Source: an uncultured Bacteroidales bacterium
Lineage (GTDB): Bacteria; Bacteroidota; Bacteroidia; Bacteroidales; UBA932
Direction: 5' to 3'
Length of the DNA stretch: 46,229 bases
Assembly (NCBI GenBank): GCA_934725575.1
Contig: CAKVCK010000027.1
Span: 1 to 46,229, forward strand
In this document: positions 15,365 to 23,710 of the stretch, piece by piece
Layout: every line of letters starts with the position of its first letter
Numbering within the stretch: position 1 is the first letter of the stretch
Position numbers and translations under genes: made by a program
The notes under the pieces: model-generated
What the model was told of the DNA's origin: nothing
Seen by the model: only the letters and a program-made list of their open reading frames with translations
Database searches by the model: none

Positions 15365-16483
15365 ATGCTATCCTTCCTCATAGAAAAAGAGTTCAAGCAG
15401 CTGTCCCGGAACAAGATCATCCCGAGGATGCTGGTGGCGCTGCCGCTGATGGCGATGCTGGTCTTCCCTTGGGCGGCGAACCAGGAAATAAAGAACGTCC
15501 GTGTGGATGTGGTTGACAACGACCATAGTCCTCTGTCGCAAAGGCTTGTGGCAGAGATCGGAGGCTCGGCCTATTTCAACGTCTCCGGAACCTCGGATTC
15601 CTACCTGGACGCTTTACGCAAAGTCGATTCCGATGAGGCTGACATGATACTCGTGATTCCGCAGAATTTCGAGAAGTACCTTGTAAACGGACAGGGCGTT
15701 CAGATCCAGATCGCCGCCAACTCCGTGAACGGCACCAAAGGATCGCTCGGATCGTCCTATATGGTGTCAATGATCTCGGGTTCAACGGCTCTGCGGGAAT
15801 ATTCAGAAAAGGTGAATGTCACTGCCACAGGTAAGGATACTCCTTCTTTTTCGATGAGTCCGCTCTACAAGTTCAATCCGTCGCTTGACTACAAGGTGTT
15901 TATGGTGCCGGCGCTGATTGTGATGCTTCTGACCATCATCTGTGGCTTCTTCCCGGCCCTCAACATCGTGGGTGAGAAGGAAAGCGGCACCATCGAGCAG
16001 ATCAACGTCACCCCGGTCGGCAAGTTCCAATTCATTCTGGCAAAGCTGATTCCGCTCTGGATCATCGGAATCGTGATAATGGGTTTGAGTCTGCTGCTCG
16101 CCAAAGTCATCTATGGAATAGCCCCGGCCGGCAGCATCTGGACACTTATGCTTTTCACCGGAGTCTATATTCTCGTGGTGTCCGGATTGGGGCTCGTGAT
16201 CTCGAACTACGCCTCAACCATCCAGCAGGCGATGTTCGTGGGATTCTTCTTCATTATGATATTCTTCCTGATGGGAGGGATGTTCACTCCGGTCAGCAGT
16301 ATGCCGGACTGGGCTCAGGCCATAACAATCGTCAATCCTCTTAAATATTTCATTGAGGTGATGCGTCTTGTTTACCTGAAAGGTAGTAAATTGGTGGATA
16401 TGATTCCTCAGTTCCTCGCTTTGTGCGGCTTCGCGGCCGCGTTCGGAAGCTGGGCGATCATCAGTTACAAGAAATCAAGTTAA
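15365..16483 (+). CDS. ABC-2 type permease, YbhR-like
   Basis: A 372-residue permease with the same topology as its neighbour: N-terminal helix (RMLVALPLMAMLVFPWAANQEI), periplasmic domain with AYFNVSG, then five helices with the hallmark NIVGEKESGTIEQINVTPVGKFQFILAKLIPLWIIG and FIMIFFLMGGMFTPVSSMPDWAQ. It completes a TetR-TolC-HlyD-2xATPase-2xpermease set. The next gene starts only nine bases after the stop, so the same transcript probably continues. Confidence 0.9.
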   Translation: MLSFLIEKEFKQLSRNKIIPRMLVALPLMAMLVFPWAANQEIKNVRVDVVDNDHSPLSQRLVAEIGGSAYFNVSGTSDSYLDALRKVDSDEADMILVIPQNFEKYLVNGQGVQIQIAANSVNGTKGSLGSSYMVSMISGSTALREYSEKVNVTATGKDTPSFSMSPLYKFNPSLDYKVFMVPALIVMLLTIICGFFPALNIVGEKESGTIEQINVTPVGKFQFILAKLIPLWIIGIVIMGLSLLLAKVIYGIAPAGSIWTLMLFTGVYILVVSGLGLVISNYASTIQQAMFVGFFFIMIFFLMGGMFTPVSSMPDWAQAITIVNPLKYFIEVMRLVYLKGSKLVDMIPQFLALCGFAAAFGSWAIISYKKSS

Positions 16484-16492
16484 TATTCAAAT

Positions 16493-17249
16493 ATGAACAG
16501 GACATCTGAATATGCTCTAACCATTGTGGTGCCTGTCTTCAACGAGGAGGACAACATTCGCAACCTCGAAAAGGTCCTGGCAGAGTTTATTCCGGTCAGC
16601 AAGGTCAAGACCTGCGTCCTCTTCGTGGACGACGGTTCCTCCGACGGGAGCCTGAGGCTGATCCAGGAGACCTGCCAAAGGCAAAGGGACTTCTTCTACA
16701 TAAGCTTCTCAAGGAACGCCGGACTGAGCGCCGCCATCAAGGCCGGATTCGACCACACCTTCTCTGAATATGTCGGCTACATGGACGCTGACCTTCAGAC
16801 CACTCCGGAGGATTTCAACCTGCTGCTGGACGGAATGAAGGATCACACCTTGATGACAGGCTACAGGGCGAACCGCAAGGACACCGCCTTCAAGCGGATC
16901 CAATCCAAAATCGCCAACGGATTCAGGAATATGATGACTCACGACGGGGCGAAGGACACGGGCTGCCCGCTTAAGATCATCCGCACGGAGGCCGCCAGAC
17001 GGATTCCGATGTTCAAGGGGATGCACCGTTTCCTGCCGGCCCTCATTCTGCTGCAGGATGGAGGTTCTTTCGGCGAGGTCGCTGTAAGGCATTTTCCGCG
17101 CTCTGCCGGGAAGTCCAAATTCAATCTACGGAACAGGTTCTGGGGGCCTTTGGCGGACTGTTTTTGCCTACCGCTGGATGAGACCAAGGTACATCAACTA
17201 CTCAGTCGGGAAAAGCGATCTCCAGGAGCAAGGCCAACCCGTCAAATAA
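16493..17249 (+). CDS. GT2 family glycosyltransferase (DPM1/GtrB-like), frameshifted near its end
   Basis: The N-terminal 220 residues are an intact GT-A glycosyltransferase: VVPVFNEEDNIRNL, FVDDGSSDGSL, YMDADLQTTPED (metal-binding DAD) and TGYRANRKD, as in polyprenyl-phosphate sugar transferases. After GKSKFNLRNRFWGPLADCF the frame as written runs on for ~95 unrelated residues to 17449, through the start of the next gene. Removing one T from the run of five at 17161-17165 restores a family-like end, AYRWMRPRYINYSVGKSDLQ, with a stop at 17247-17249, immediately before the next gene. The restored protein has 251 residues. So there is a one-base insertion (mutation, sequencing error or +1 slippage at TTT-T). 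It probably charges a lipid carrier with sugar for the ArnT-like enzyme downstream. Confidence 0.8.
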
Positions 17250-17258
17250 TTGTCTTCC

Positions 17259-17915
17259 ATGAATATGTTCCAGAACATTCCCGTTTGGCTGATCCTGACC
17301 ATAGGTTTCTCGGCACAGCTGTTCTTCGGACTGAGGACCATGCTCCAGTGGCTGAAGTCCGAGGCCGCACACAAGTCAGTCTCGCCGGTGTCCTACTGGA
17401 TCTTCAGCGTGATCGGGGCATGTCTGATGTTCATCTACGGTGTGCTTAGGAACGACTTCTCTATCATCCTCGGCCAGTTCATCTCATACTACATCTACCT
17501 ATGGAATCTGAATGCCAACGGCATCTGGACGAAGATCAAGTCCCTGATCAGAGTCTTCCTGTTCATCCTCCCCCTTGTGGCGACAGTATTCCTGCTGAAT
17601 GATGCTCATGAATATTCAGAAAGCTTCTTCAACAACCGCGACATCCCCGTATGGCTGGTTGTGTTCGGCTCCGTCGGACAAGTGATGTTCACGCTGCGGT
17701 TTGTCTACCAGTTTATCTTCTCGCACCGCAGGCACGTGTCCGTGCTGCCGCGAGGCTTCTGGATCATCAGCCTGGCAGGTTCCGGAATGATCATCACCTA
17801 CGGAATAATCCGTCTGGACGCGGTGCTGATCATCGGCCAGACGTTCGGCTTTGTCACCTACATCAGAAATCTGATCCTTGGATCAGGCAAAACCCAATCG
17901 TCAGATGCGGAATAA
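17259..17915 (+). CDS. Membrane protein with two LAB_N (lipid A biosynthesis N-terminal) domains
   Basis: A 218-residue membrane protein made of two related halves. First: FSAQLFFGLRTMLQWLKSE...VSPVSYWIFSVIGACLMFIYGVLRND...LGQFISYYIYLWNL. Second: GSVGQVMFTLRFVYQFIFSHRRHVSVLPRGFWIISLAGSGMIITYGIIRLD...IGQTFGFVTYIRNL. This is the LAB_N (three-helix) domain found at the N-terminus of some LpxB proteins and in small proteins next to glycosyltransferases. I use ATG 17259; a TTG at 17250 would add three residues and abut the restored stop of the previous gene. Its function is unknown; the neighbours suggest a part in lipid A or lipid-linked sugar modification. Confidence 0.8.
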   Translation: MNMFQNIPVWLILTIGFSAQLFFGLRTMLQWLKSEAAHKSVSPVSYWIFSVIGACLMFIYGVLRNDFSIILGQFISYYIYLWNLNANGIWTKIKSLIRVFLFILPLVATVFLLNDAHEYSESFFNNRDIPVWLVVFGSVGQVMFTLRFVYQFIFSHRRHVSVLPRGFWIISLAGSGMIITYGIIRLDAVLIIGQTFGFVTYIRNLILGSGKTQSSDAE

Positions 17916-19617
17916 GAATTCACAGGTTTTTCCAGCCCCGGTTCCTTCTTCACCGGTTGCCGGGCCTGCGGGAGCGTCGCCCCTGCGGTGCCGCAAAGGG
18001 AACATATTCACCCGCCATCCCATAATGACGGTCTTCATCTTCTGCGCCGTCTGCCTTCTTCCCATGATGGCGATGCGGGATTTCACGCCATCCAACGAGC
18101 TGCGCTACCTGAGCATCGCTGACGAGGCCATCGCCAACGGCCACCTGTTCGCATTCTACAACCACGGCATTCCCTACGCCGACAAGCCACCTCTTTATTT
18201 CTGGATAGTGATGCTGTGCAGGCTGTTGTTCGGACATCACAGTTGCCTCGCGCTGTCGATGTTCTCTCTGATTCCGGCATTCGCCATTGTCGGGATAATG
18301 GACAGGTGGGTGATGAAAGGCAAGTCCGCAATGCACAGGATGTCCGTGGCCGGAATGACGCTGACCTGCGTGATGTTTCTCGGGACGATGGTCGTGCTGA
18401 GGATGGACATGCTGATGTGCCTGTTCATCGTGCTGGCTCTCTGGACTTTCTACAGGATGTACACCGGCGAAGGCTCCCGGCGCCAGGACTCGCTGACGCT
18501 ACCGCTATGGATCTTCCTTGCCCTTTTCACCAAGGGACCCGTAGGCCTACTAATGCCGCCGCTGGCGATCGCGGTGTTCCTTGCGGTCAAGCGGGATTGG
18601 AAAGGATTCCGCAAGTACTTGGGTCTCAAGACCTGGGGCATCATCGCCGCCCTCTCCGCTGTCTGGCTCACCTGTGTCTGGCTGGAAGGAGGCCAGGAGT
18701 ACATCAACAACCTTCTTTTCAAGCAGACAGTAGGCCGCGCCGTCAACGCCTTCACCCATGCGAGACCATTCTGGTTCTATCTGGTGACCATCCTATGGTG
18801 CCTGGCTCCCTACACCCTGCTGCTGATCGGCTCATTCATGGCCTCGCTTCTTCCGGTAAGGAAGGCCGGTGCTGAAAAGTCCTCCGATCTTGAAATTCTG
18901 TTCCTCTGCACGATCATCTCCACAGTCGCGATGCTGTCATCATTCAGTTCCAAGCTGCCGATCTACCTTGTGCCTGTCTTCCCGTTCTGCGTCTATCTGT
19001 TCCCTATCGTGCTTGACCGCATCGGAGAGCGTGGATGGATGCGATGGAGTGTCGGAATATTCTCGATCATATTCACAGTCATTGGCTTGGCCGCACTGAC
19101 GGTTCTTTTCGGAGAGATCGACATCCCGGCCCTCAATAATCTTTTGCATGAATATCCTTTCGCCCTCGAGGCCCCGATAATCAACGGCATAATCCTTCTG
19201 ACTTTGGCGAATATTCTGGGAATATGGTTCCTCGTCAAACGCAAAGTATGGAATATTCCCGCCCTCCTTTTGGGAGCGGGTCTTTTCCTGGCTGTATTCT
19301 CCGCTTCGGCGGTTGTCAAGGACATCAATCCGTACATCGGCTACGGCTCCATCTGCGCCAAGGTTCCGGAAGGCACTGATGTCGTCACGGTATTCCTTCA
19401 CAGACCGGAGAACATCGATGCCTACATCGGCCGTCAGATCACCGACTACGGCAAGGAGCCGGAGCGCCTTTTGGAAATAGTCTCGGTTTCCGACAAGCCT
19501 CTGACGATCATCACCAGTGTATCCCGCTTGGAGCAAACGCCTGAGCTTCAGCGACTTTTCAGCAAGGGAACCGTCCTTTACGCCGGACCTTACTGCCTGA
19601 CCACGATCAACGAATAA
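17905..19617 (+). CDS. ArnT-like glycosyltransferase (GT83/GT39 type)
   Basis: A 570-residue integral membrane protein with about 12 helices. The N-terminal loop RDFTPSNELRYLSIADEAIANGHLFAFYNHGIPYADKPPLYFW carries the acidic pair and the Y-x-D-K-P-P-L motif of ArnT/PMT-type transferases, which move a sugar from undecaprenyl phosphate to lipid A or another envelope acceptor. Later parts include LALFTKGPVGLLMPPLAI. The start at 17905 (MRNKNSQVF) overlaps the LAB_N gene by 11 bases; a TTG at 17878 is possible. With the GT2 and LAB_N genes it forms a compact three-step glycosylation cassette. The donor sugar cannot be told from the sequence. Confidence 0.85.
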   Translation: MRNKNSQVFPAPVPSSPVAGPAGASPLRCRKGNIFTRHPIMTVFIFCAVCLLPMMAMRDFTPSNELRYLSIADEAIANGHLFAFYNHGIPYADKPPLYFWIVMLCRLLFGHHSCLALSMFSLIPAFAIVGIMDRWVMKGKSAMHRMSVAGMTLTCVMFLGTMVVLRMDMLMCLFIVLALWTFYRMYTGEGSRRQDSLTLPLWIFLALFTKGPVGLLMPPLAIAVFLAVKRDWKGFRKYLGLKTWGIIAALSAVWLTCVWLEGGQEYINNLLFKQTVGRAVNAFTHARPFWFYLVTILWCLAPYTLLLIGSFMASLLPVRKAGAEKSSDLEILFLCTIISTVAMLSSFSSKLPIYLVPVFPFCVYLFPIVLDRIGERGWMRWSVGIFSIIFTVIGLAALTVLFGEIDIPALNNLLHEYPFALEAPIINGIILLTLANILGIWFLVKRKVWNIPALLLGAGLFLAVFSASAVVKDINPYIGYGSICAKVPEGTDVVTVFLHRPENIDAYIGRQITDYGKEPERLLEIVSVSDKPLTIITSVSRLEQTPELQRLFSKGTVLYAGPYCLTTINE

Positions 19618-19654
19618 GAAGCTGTTTAGATTTGCTTTGTATTATAAAATGTTA

Positions 19655-22600
19655 TCATATTCCGAGGATCTTGACAGGTCCAAGGAGGCCGGACGGGAGG
19701 AGTTTGTCGGTGGACTTGTAGAAGCGGCGGATGGCGGTTACGGGGTGTTTCTCGCCGGGCTGCACATCACCGATCATACGGTTGCGCCAGACGTTGGTGA
19801 CCTTGATTTCAAGGAGGTTGTCACCTTCTTTCAGCAGAGGCTTTATGTCGGCGGTCCTGAACGGGGCTTTCCAGAGGACACCGGCGGGGATGCCGTTGAT
19901 GGAAAGGTCTGCGATGTTCTTCACAACACCTAAATCTATGAATATCCTTGCGTTTGTGGCCAGCATAGTCGAATCGACAGCTATTGTTGTCCTGTAAACG
20001 GCTGTGCCGGAGAAATATTTCACGACAGGGTTCTCCTTTCTTGTCCAGGACACCAGTTCCGGGAACTCCTCATCGGCTGTGCCGCCGTTCTTCTGGTCGA
20101 AATGCACCTGCCAAGTGGAGTTTACAGTCTGGATAGATGTCGCTTCGACTGGTTCAGCGACCAGTGTATTTTGGTCACTGAGCTTGCGTTGTGCTGAGCC
20201 AGCCGAAGTATTGAAGTGGCCGGCGCTCACCAGCGAATCAACCTGATGAACCGCAGTAGAGTCCGATGTGCAAATCATAGTGGTGTCTGTCGTATTGACG
20301 AACACAGTGTCGATTGTTACCTTGATTTGCGGCCGGTTTGACAGCACAACGAACCTTGCGTCAGCGGAAAGCAGCGGAAGCGAGACGGTCGAACGGCCGT
20401 CGCCGTGCTTGACATCAGCGTCCGTAACCTCCCCGTTCTCAGGATTGAATATGGCCGCGAACTTTCCTCCGTCCCGGAAACTGAGTTTCACATTGGAATC
20501 CTTTCCGGAGAAGTTCCTTACCCAGTAGATCTGGGTACTGTCCAAAAGGGTTCTGTGGACATATTTAAAGTCTCCGTAACTGTCCGGAGCGTTCGCCGGC
20601 ACCTCGACCGCATCTTCCTGGTCGCTTATCTTGTCTAAGTGACCTGTGGTGCCACCAGTCGCTTCGATGTTTGGTGAGCTATGTCGAACCAGAGGCTCAG
20701 CGACCATAGTGTTCCACTCTGCGATCGGTGATGTAACCGTCGCACTGAAATCCGGAGCGATCCCGCTGCGCCTCAAACAGTCTTCAAGCCCTTTGGCAAA
20801 TACATTCTTCCTGCGCGAATGCCAGATGTCATCCACAATCGAGGCGAAAGCCCTGTCGTCAGCCTTGAGCCCCGCGCAACTCTTCGGCTCCTTGCCGCAG
20901 ATGATTACCCCAGCGTCGGCGAACTCCTTTATCTTTTTAAGAATATCCAAGGACATCACCTCGCAGTTCCTGTCCAGCCACAGAACCCTGTATCGCGCTC
21001 CCGACGGAGCCACGAGAGTCCTGTTCTCAACCTTGATCCCAGACCTGAGCACGGTCGGATTCGCGAAATCGTAGTTATACCCGTCCGGAACCTGCGGAAG
21101 GCTGCTGAAAGCCTGTCCACCGTAGAGCCCCGTGATATTCAAGTCCTCTCCGTAGTATAGTAATATGTCAGCGACGGAGTTTCCCTGCTGGAGCATCGAG
21201 CTGGAACGGGCAAGGTAGTCGGTCAGTACCCATGCATATTCACCCCACGTCTCGTTCCGGTGCAGCCACTGCCCGTAGCGGAAGAGCTGGAGGCCCGGGA
21301 GATATTGGTCGTTCGGCTGCGAGGCGGACTCGTGGATCACGAACCTGTTGACACCTGCGCTGAGCCCCACATCGGCGATATACTTCATATTCTCCGGGCA
21401 ATATGTGTACGCCCTTCCTTCGTCCCCGTTCACGGAGAAGGATTCCGCAGCCACGAGCTGTTGTCCGTAAATATGTGACACAGAGGCTGATTCCCTGATG
21501 TCGCAGATCGCTGACGGCACGGCCGATCCGGTCGGAGTGTTCTCCATCCAGAACGCCGCCATCGGAATCGTGGCCTTGATCTTAGGATCCATTCCGTCTC
21601 CGGTGTAGGCACGGCTTGCCTCGTGGGATTCCGTGTAGCGGCCAGCAAGGTCATGTTCATTGACTATCTCATTGATTCTGTCGTAGTTCTCGCAGAACAG
21701 TTCGCCGAGAGTGCGGCGCCAGTCCCAGAGGAAACGTTCGCTCATCTGGGAACTGCCGATGATCTCGCCCGCGAGCACCGGCAGCCACGGCAGAAGGTCG
21801 TAGCCACGGCGTGCCTTGAACTCTTCGGTGAGTTTCGGTGTCCAAGTGTATGCCCCGGCCTCGTAGCTGTCAACCAGCAGATATCGGATGCCTTTTTCGC
21901 CGAGCATTCCGTCGGCCGCATCCTTATAAAGATCGAGATAGGTTCGGAAATATCTCATCCAGGCGTCCGGATCAAGCTTGTCAACCTCCAGCCCTGTCGC
22001 TTCCGGAGATGCCGGGTGGTTGATCTTTCCGGTGATCGACCATCCGAATCGGTAGATTCTCCAGCGGCCGGCCGGCAGCGAGCATTCCAGTTTGCCGTCA
22101 GCGGTCATCTTCCCGGTGAGGTCGATGATGTCCGAGGTCCTGATCGCGTCCTTTGAATACGGCGTGTGATATTTCCAGAAATCGTGGACGATTCCGAATC
22201 CGCCAAGTTCCTGGCTGTGATTGATTTTCATTACCGTGAACAGCTCCAGCGACTCCAGCTTCTCGCCTTTGACTCTGAAGAACTGGGCGCAGGTAGGCGG
22301 AACGTTCACGGTCAGGTATGGCAGCACGGTCGGCTCTATGTCGCAGACCTTCCGCCACTTCAGTCCGTCATCGCTGCATTCGAGAATATTCCTGCACTCA
22401 GGTTTTCCTGTTCTAGGCCTGTCGCCCATAGCCATAGTCTTTAATGTCAATGACTTGATTGTCTGAGGCTTCCGGAACTCGACGCTGATTGTGGATTCGC
22501 TCTTGCTGACCTGTGCTCCGAGCGCGTTCATCGACTTATCTGAATATGGCAGCCTGACAGCGAGGACGTACAGATCCTTGCCATAAGGCTCTATCTTGAT

Positions 22601-23206
22601 GCGGTCGTTGTCTGTGTGATAGTCTTGGTACGGGCCGACAACATTGTAGAGGTCAGGAAGTTGCACGGAAATCTTGCCTCCTCTGGTGTCGATTGACCTC
22701 CATTCGAGTTTCTTTATCGCATCCTCCGGCTTCACCCACGTTCCGCCGGTCGAGCTCCAGCCCGGTGCACTTGCGATAGTGACATCCATATCCAGCGAGT
22801 CGGCCAGATTCAGCGCGAACCGGAAAGCGTCTTTCCAACCGTCGCTGAGGTAGGGGAGTTTGACCTTGGCGGCTCTCGGCATATTCACTCCGCCCGCGTC
22901 GAATTGATGGAATCCGCCGATTCCGTTGCGGTTCATCCATTCGATGTCCTTGCGGATGCCTTCCTTTGAGACGTTCCCGTCCATCCAGTGCCACCAAACC
23001 TGCGGCCTCGCGGCTTTCGATGGTTTTTGGAATATCTTGACCAAGTCTGAAGAGTCTCTGCTTGTTTGTATGACGGCAATGCTCCCAATGTCTTGCCGTA
23101 CAGTGACGGAATCTGCCCTGTGTAAAGCCAAAGAGTCTGTTGTTGTGGCCATTGATGCGTAAGGCAGCATCGATGCCAGTGCTATGAATAATATCTGTAA
23201 GCGCAT
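19655..23206 (-). CDS. GH106 alpha-L-rhamnosidase, secreted
   Basis: An 1183-residue enzyme with signal peptide MRLQILFIALASMLPYASMA. The N-terminal catalytic part has RPQVWWHWMDGNVSKEGI, GIGGFHQFDAGGV and IASAPGWSSTGGTWVKPEDA, which are typical of GH106, followed by a (beta/alpha)8 barrel and C-terminal beta domains ending in KYFSGTAVYRTTI...DLGVVKNIADLSINGIPAGVLWKAPFR. It should cut terminal alpha-L-rhamnose from plant, algal or bacterial glycans. I choose the start at 23206 because a promoter box covers the upstream ATG at 23227. Two in-frame segments (about residues 834-863 and 997-1023, containing VAEPLVRHSSPNIEAT and LVAEPVEATS) are translated palindromic repeats that look foreign to the family. 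The rhamnose catabolic genes lie about 3-6 kb away. Confidence 0.85.
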   Translation of the reverse strand: MRLQILFIALASMLPYASMATTTDSLALHRADSVTVRQDIGSIAVIQTSRDSSDLVKIFQKPSKAARPQVWWHWMDGNVSKEGIRKDIEWMNRNGIGGFHQFDAGGVNMPRAAKVKLPYLSDGWKDAFRFALNLADSLDMDVTIASAPGWSSTGGTWVKPEDAIKKLEWRSIDTRGGKISVQLPDLYNVVGPYQDYHTDNDRIKIEPYGKDLYVLAVRLPYSDKSMNALGAQVSKSESTISVEFRKPQTIKSLTLKTMAMGDRPRTGKPECRNILECSDDGLKWRKVCDIEPTVLPYLTVNVPPTCAQFFRVKGEKLESLELFTVMKINHSQELGGFGIVHDFWKYHTPYSKDAIRTSDIIDLTGKMTADGKLECSLPAGRWRIYRFGWSITGKINHPASPEATGLEVDKLDPDAWMRYFRTYLDLYKDAADGMLGEKGIRYLLVDSYEAGAYTWTPKLTEEFKARRGYDLLPWLPVLAGEIIGSSQMSERFLWDWRRTLGELFCENYDRINEIVNEHDLAGRYTESHEASRAYTGDGMDPKIKATIPMAAFWMENTPTGSAVPSAICDIRESASVSHIYGQQLVAAESFSVNGDEGRAYTYCPENMKYIADVGLSAGVNRFVIHESASQPNDQYLPGLQLFRYGQWLHRNETWGEYAWVLTDYLARSSSMLQQGNSVADILLYYGEDLNITGLYGGQAFSSLPQVPDGYNYDFANPTVLRSGIKVENRTLVAPSGARYRVLWLDRNCEVMSLDILKKIKEFADAGVIICGKEPKSCAGLKADDRAFASIVDDIWHSRRKNVFAKGLEDCLRRSGIAPDFSATVTSPIAEWNTMVAEPLVRHSSPNIEATGGTTGHLDKISDQEDAVEVPANAPDSYGDFKYVHRTLLDSTQIYWVRNFSGKDSNVKLSFRDGGKFAAIFNPENGEVTDADVKHGDGRSTVSLPLLSADARFVVLSNRPQIKVTIDTVFVNTTDTTMICTSDSTAVHQVDSLVSAGHFNTSAGSAQRKLSDQNTLVAEPVEATSIQTVNSTWQVHFDQKNGGTADEEFPELVSWTRKENPVVKYFSGTAVYRTTIAVDSTMLATNARIFIDLGVVKNIADLSINGIPAGVLWKAPFRTADIKPLLKEGDNLLEIKVTNVWRNRMIGDVQPGEKHPVTAIRRFYKSTDKLLPSGLLGPVKILGI
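20139..20218. repeat. Palindromic dispersed repeat inside the rhamnosidase gene, copy 1
   Basis: Plus strand: GTCGCTTCGACTGGTTCAGC followed by GACC at 20139-20162 (stem GTCGCT/AGCGAC), then a reverse-oriented unit beginning GGTCACTGAGC at about 20173 and ending in GAAGTG at 20213-20218, with CTTCGACTGGTTCAGC mirrored by GCTGAGCCAGCCGAAG. The same unit occurs alone at 39347-39369 and 43241-43262. In the minus-strand coding frame it is read as HFNTSAGSAQRKLSDQ followed by NTLVAEPVEAT. Length is a multiple of three in effect, as the frame stays open. Confidence 0.75.
20620..20705. repeat. Palindromic dispersed repeat inside the rhamnosidase gene, copy 2
   Basis: Plus strand: GGTCGCTTATCTTGTCTAAG then TG at 20620-20641, and at 20658-20705 a unit with stem GTCGCT (20658-20663) and AGCGAC (20699-20704). 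Relative to copy 1 the two arms are in the opposite order. On the coding strand it reads MVAEPLVRHSSPNIEATG followed by GTTGHLDKISDQ, with VAEP and EAT in common with copy 1. Confidence 0.65.
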
Positions 23207-23224
23207 ATTCTTTGAATTTGTGTT

Positions 23225-23255
23225 CAAATATAAACATCCTAGGCCATTATTTCAA
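23225..23255 (-). promoter_or_regulatory. Promoter of the rhamnosidase gene
   Basis: On the minus strand TTG (23255-23253), a 20-base spacer and TATATTTG (23232-23225). The transcript would begin near 23218, about 12 bases before the chosen ATG at 23206, and would exclude the ATG at 23227. Confidence 0.65.
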
Positions 23256-23491
23256 GGGGAGTTTTGTCGCGCTTGGTGATAAATGGGTTTTCTTCTTTGA
23301 AAACTGATACACGTAGTTAGATTTTTGATAAGAAGGCGGAAATATTATCGAGAAAGTCGAATTTGGCACAGATAATGCCTATGACTTTCAAGAGTTAATT
23401 GGTTCTAATAGGATTTTATCTTTCTAGCCTTTAGCCTTTGGATGCTATTCATCATACGTTTTATTCATAATTAGGTTTGTATTAAGTGGGA

Positions 23492-23550
23492 AAGGTCGGA
23501 GCTGTGAAGTTCCGGCCTTTTTTGATAAAATCAAAAAAGGCCGGAACTTC
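23492..23550. terminator. Overlapping terminator-like hairpins with a perfect 21-bp inverted repeat
   Basis: 23506-23526 and 23530-23550 are exact reverse complements (21 bp, loop AAA), made of GAAGTTCCGGCC, a T run and GAT. The left arm also pairs with upstream DNA: AAGGTCGGA (23492-23500) with TCCGGCCTT (23511-23519), followed by T residues. So the plus-strand reading offers two exclusive structures. No plus-strand gene lies near; for the minus strand this region is the 3' side of the sulfatase transcript and upstream of the rhamnosidase promoter, so transcription termination is the likely role. The rest of 23233-23505 holds nothing I can name. Confidence 0.6.
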
Positions 23551-23705
23551 GTTCCTTAATCCACCCCCAGTCACTACGTGACAGCCCCTAGGGGCACCGG
23601 GGACCGCTTTCCCCGGACCCTTTGCGTCGCTTCGCTCCGGGCGGTTTGGCAAAAAAGGCCGGAACTTCGTTCCTTGTTCCGCCCCCCAAAGTCACCTTGC
23701 GACAG
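23533..23705. repeat. Direct repeat pair in the sulfatase-rhamnosidase gap
   Basis: A run of 25 identical bases (six A, then GGCCGGAACTTCGTTCCTT) occurs at 23533-23557 and 23651-23675, 118 bases apart. Similarity continues weakly to about 23585 and 23705 (poly-C block, AGTCAC, GACAG). Between them is GC-rich DNA with its own short palindromes (CCCCTAGGGG, GGGGACCGCTTTCCCC, GCGTCGCTTCGCTCC). On the minus strand each copy reads GGAACGAAGTTCC then GGCC and six T, like a terminator. Probably a duplicated terminator-type intergenic element. Confidence 0.65.
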
Positions 23706-23710
23706 GCACG

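Noticed and set aside
17250..17449. Long read-through end of the GT2 frame as a real C-terminal domain
   Set aside because: It is an out-of-frame reading of the LAB_N gene, and the family-like end is found in the other frame after removing one T.
23560..23650. GC-rich DNA with small palindromes as a tRNA or other known RNA gene
   Set aside because: No cloverleaf, no conserved loop sequences, and no match to an RNA family I know.
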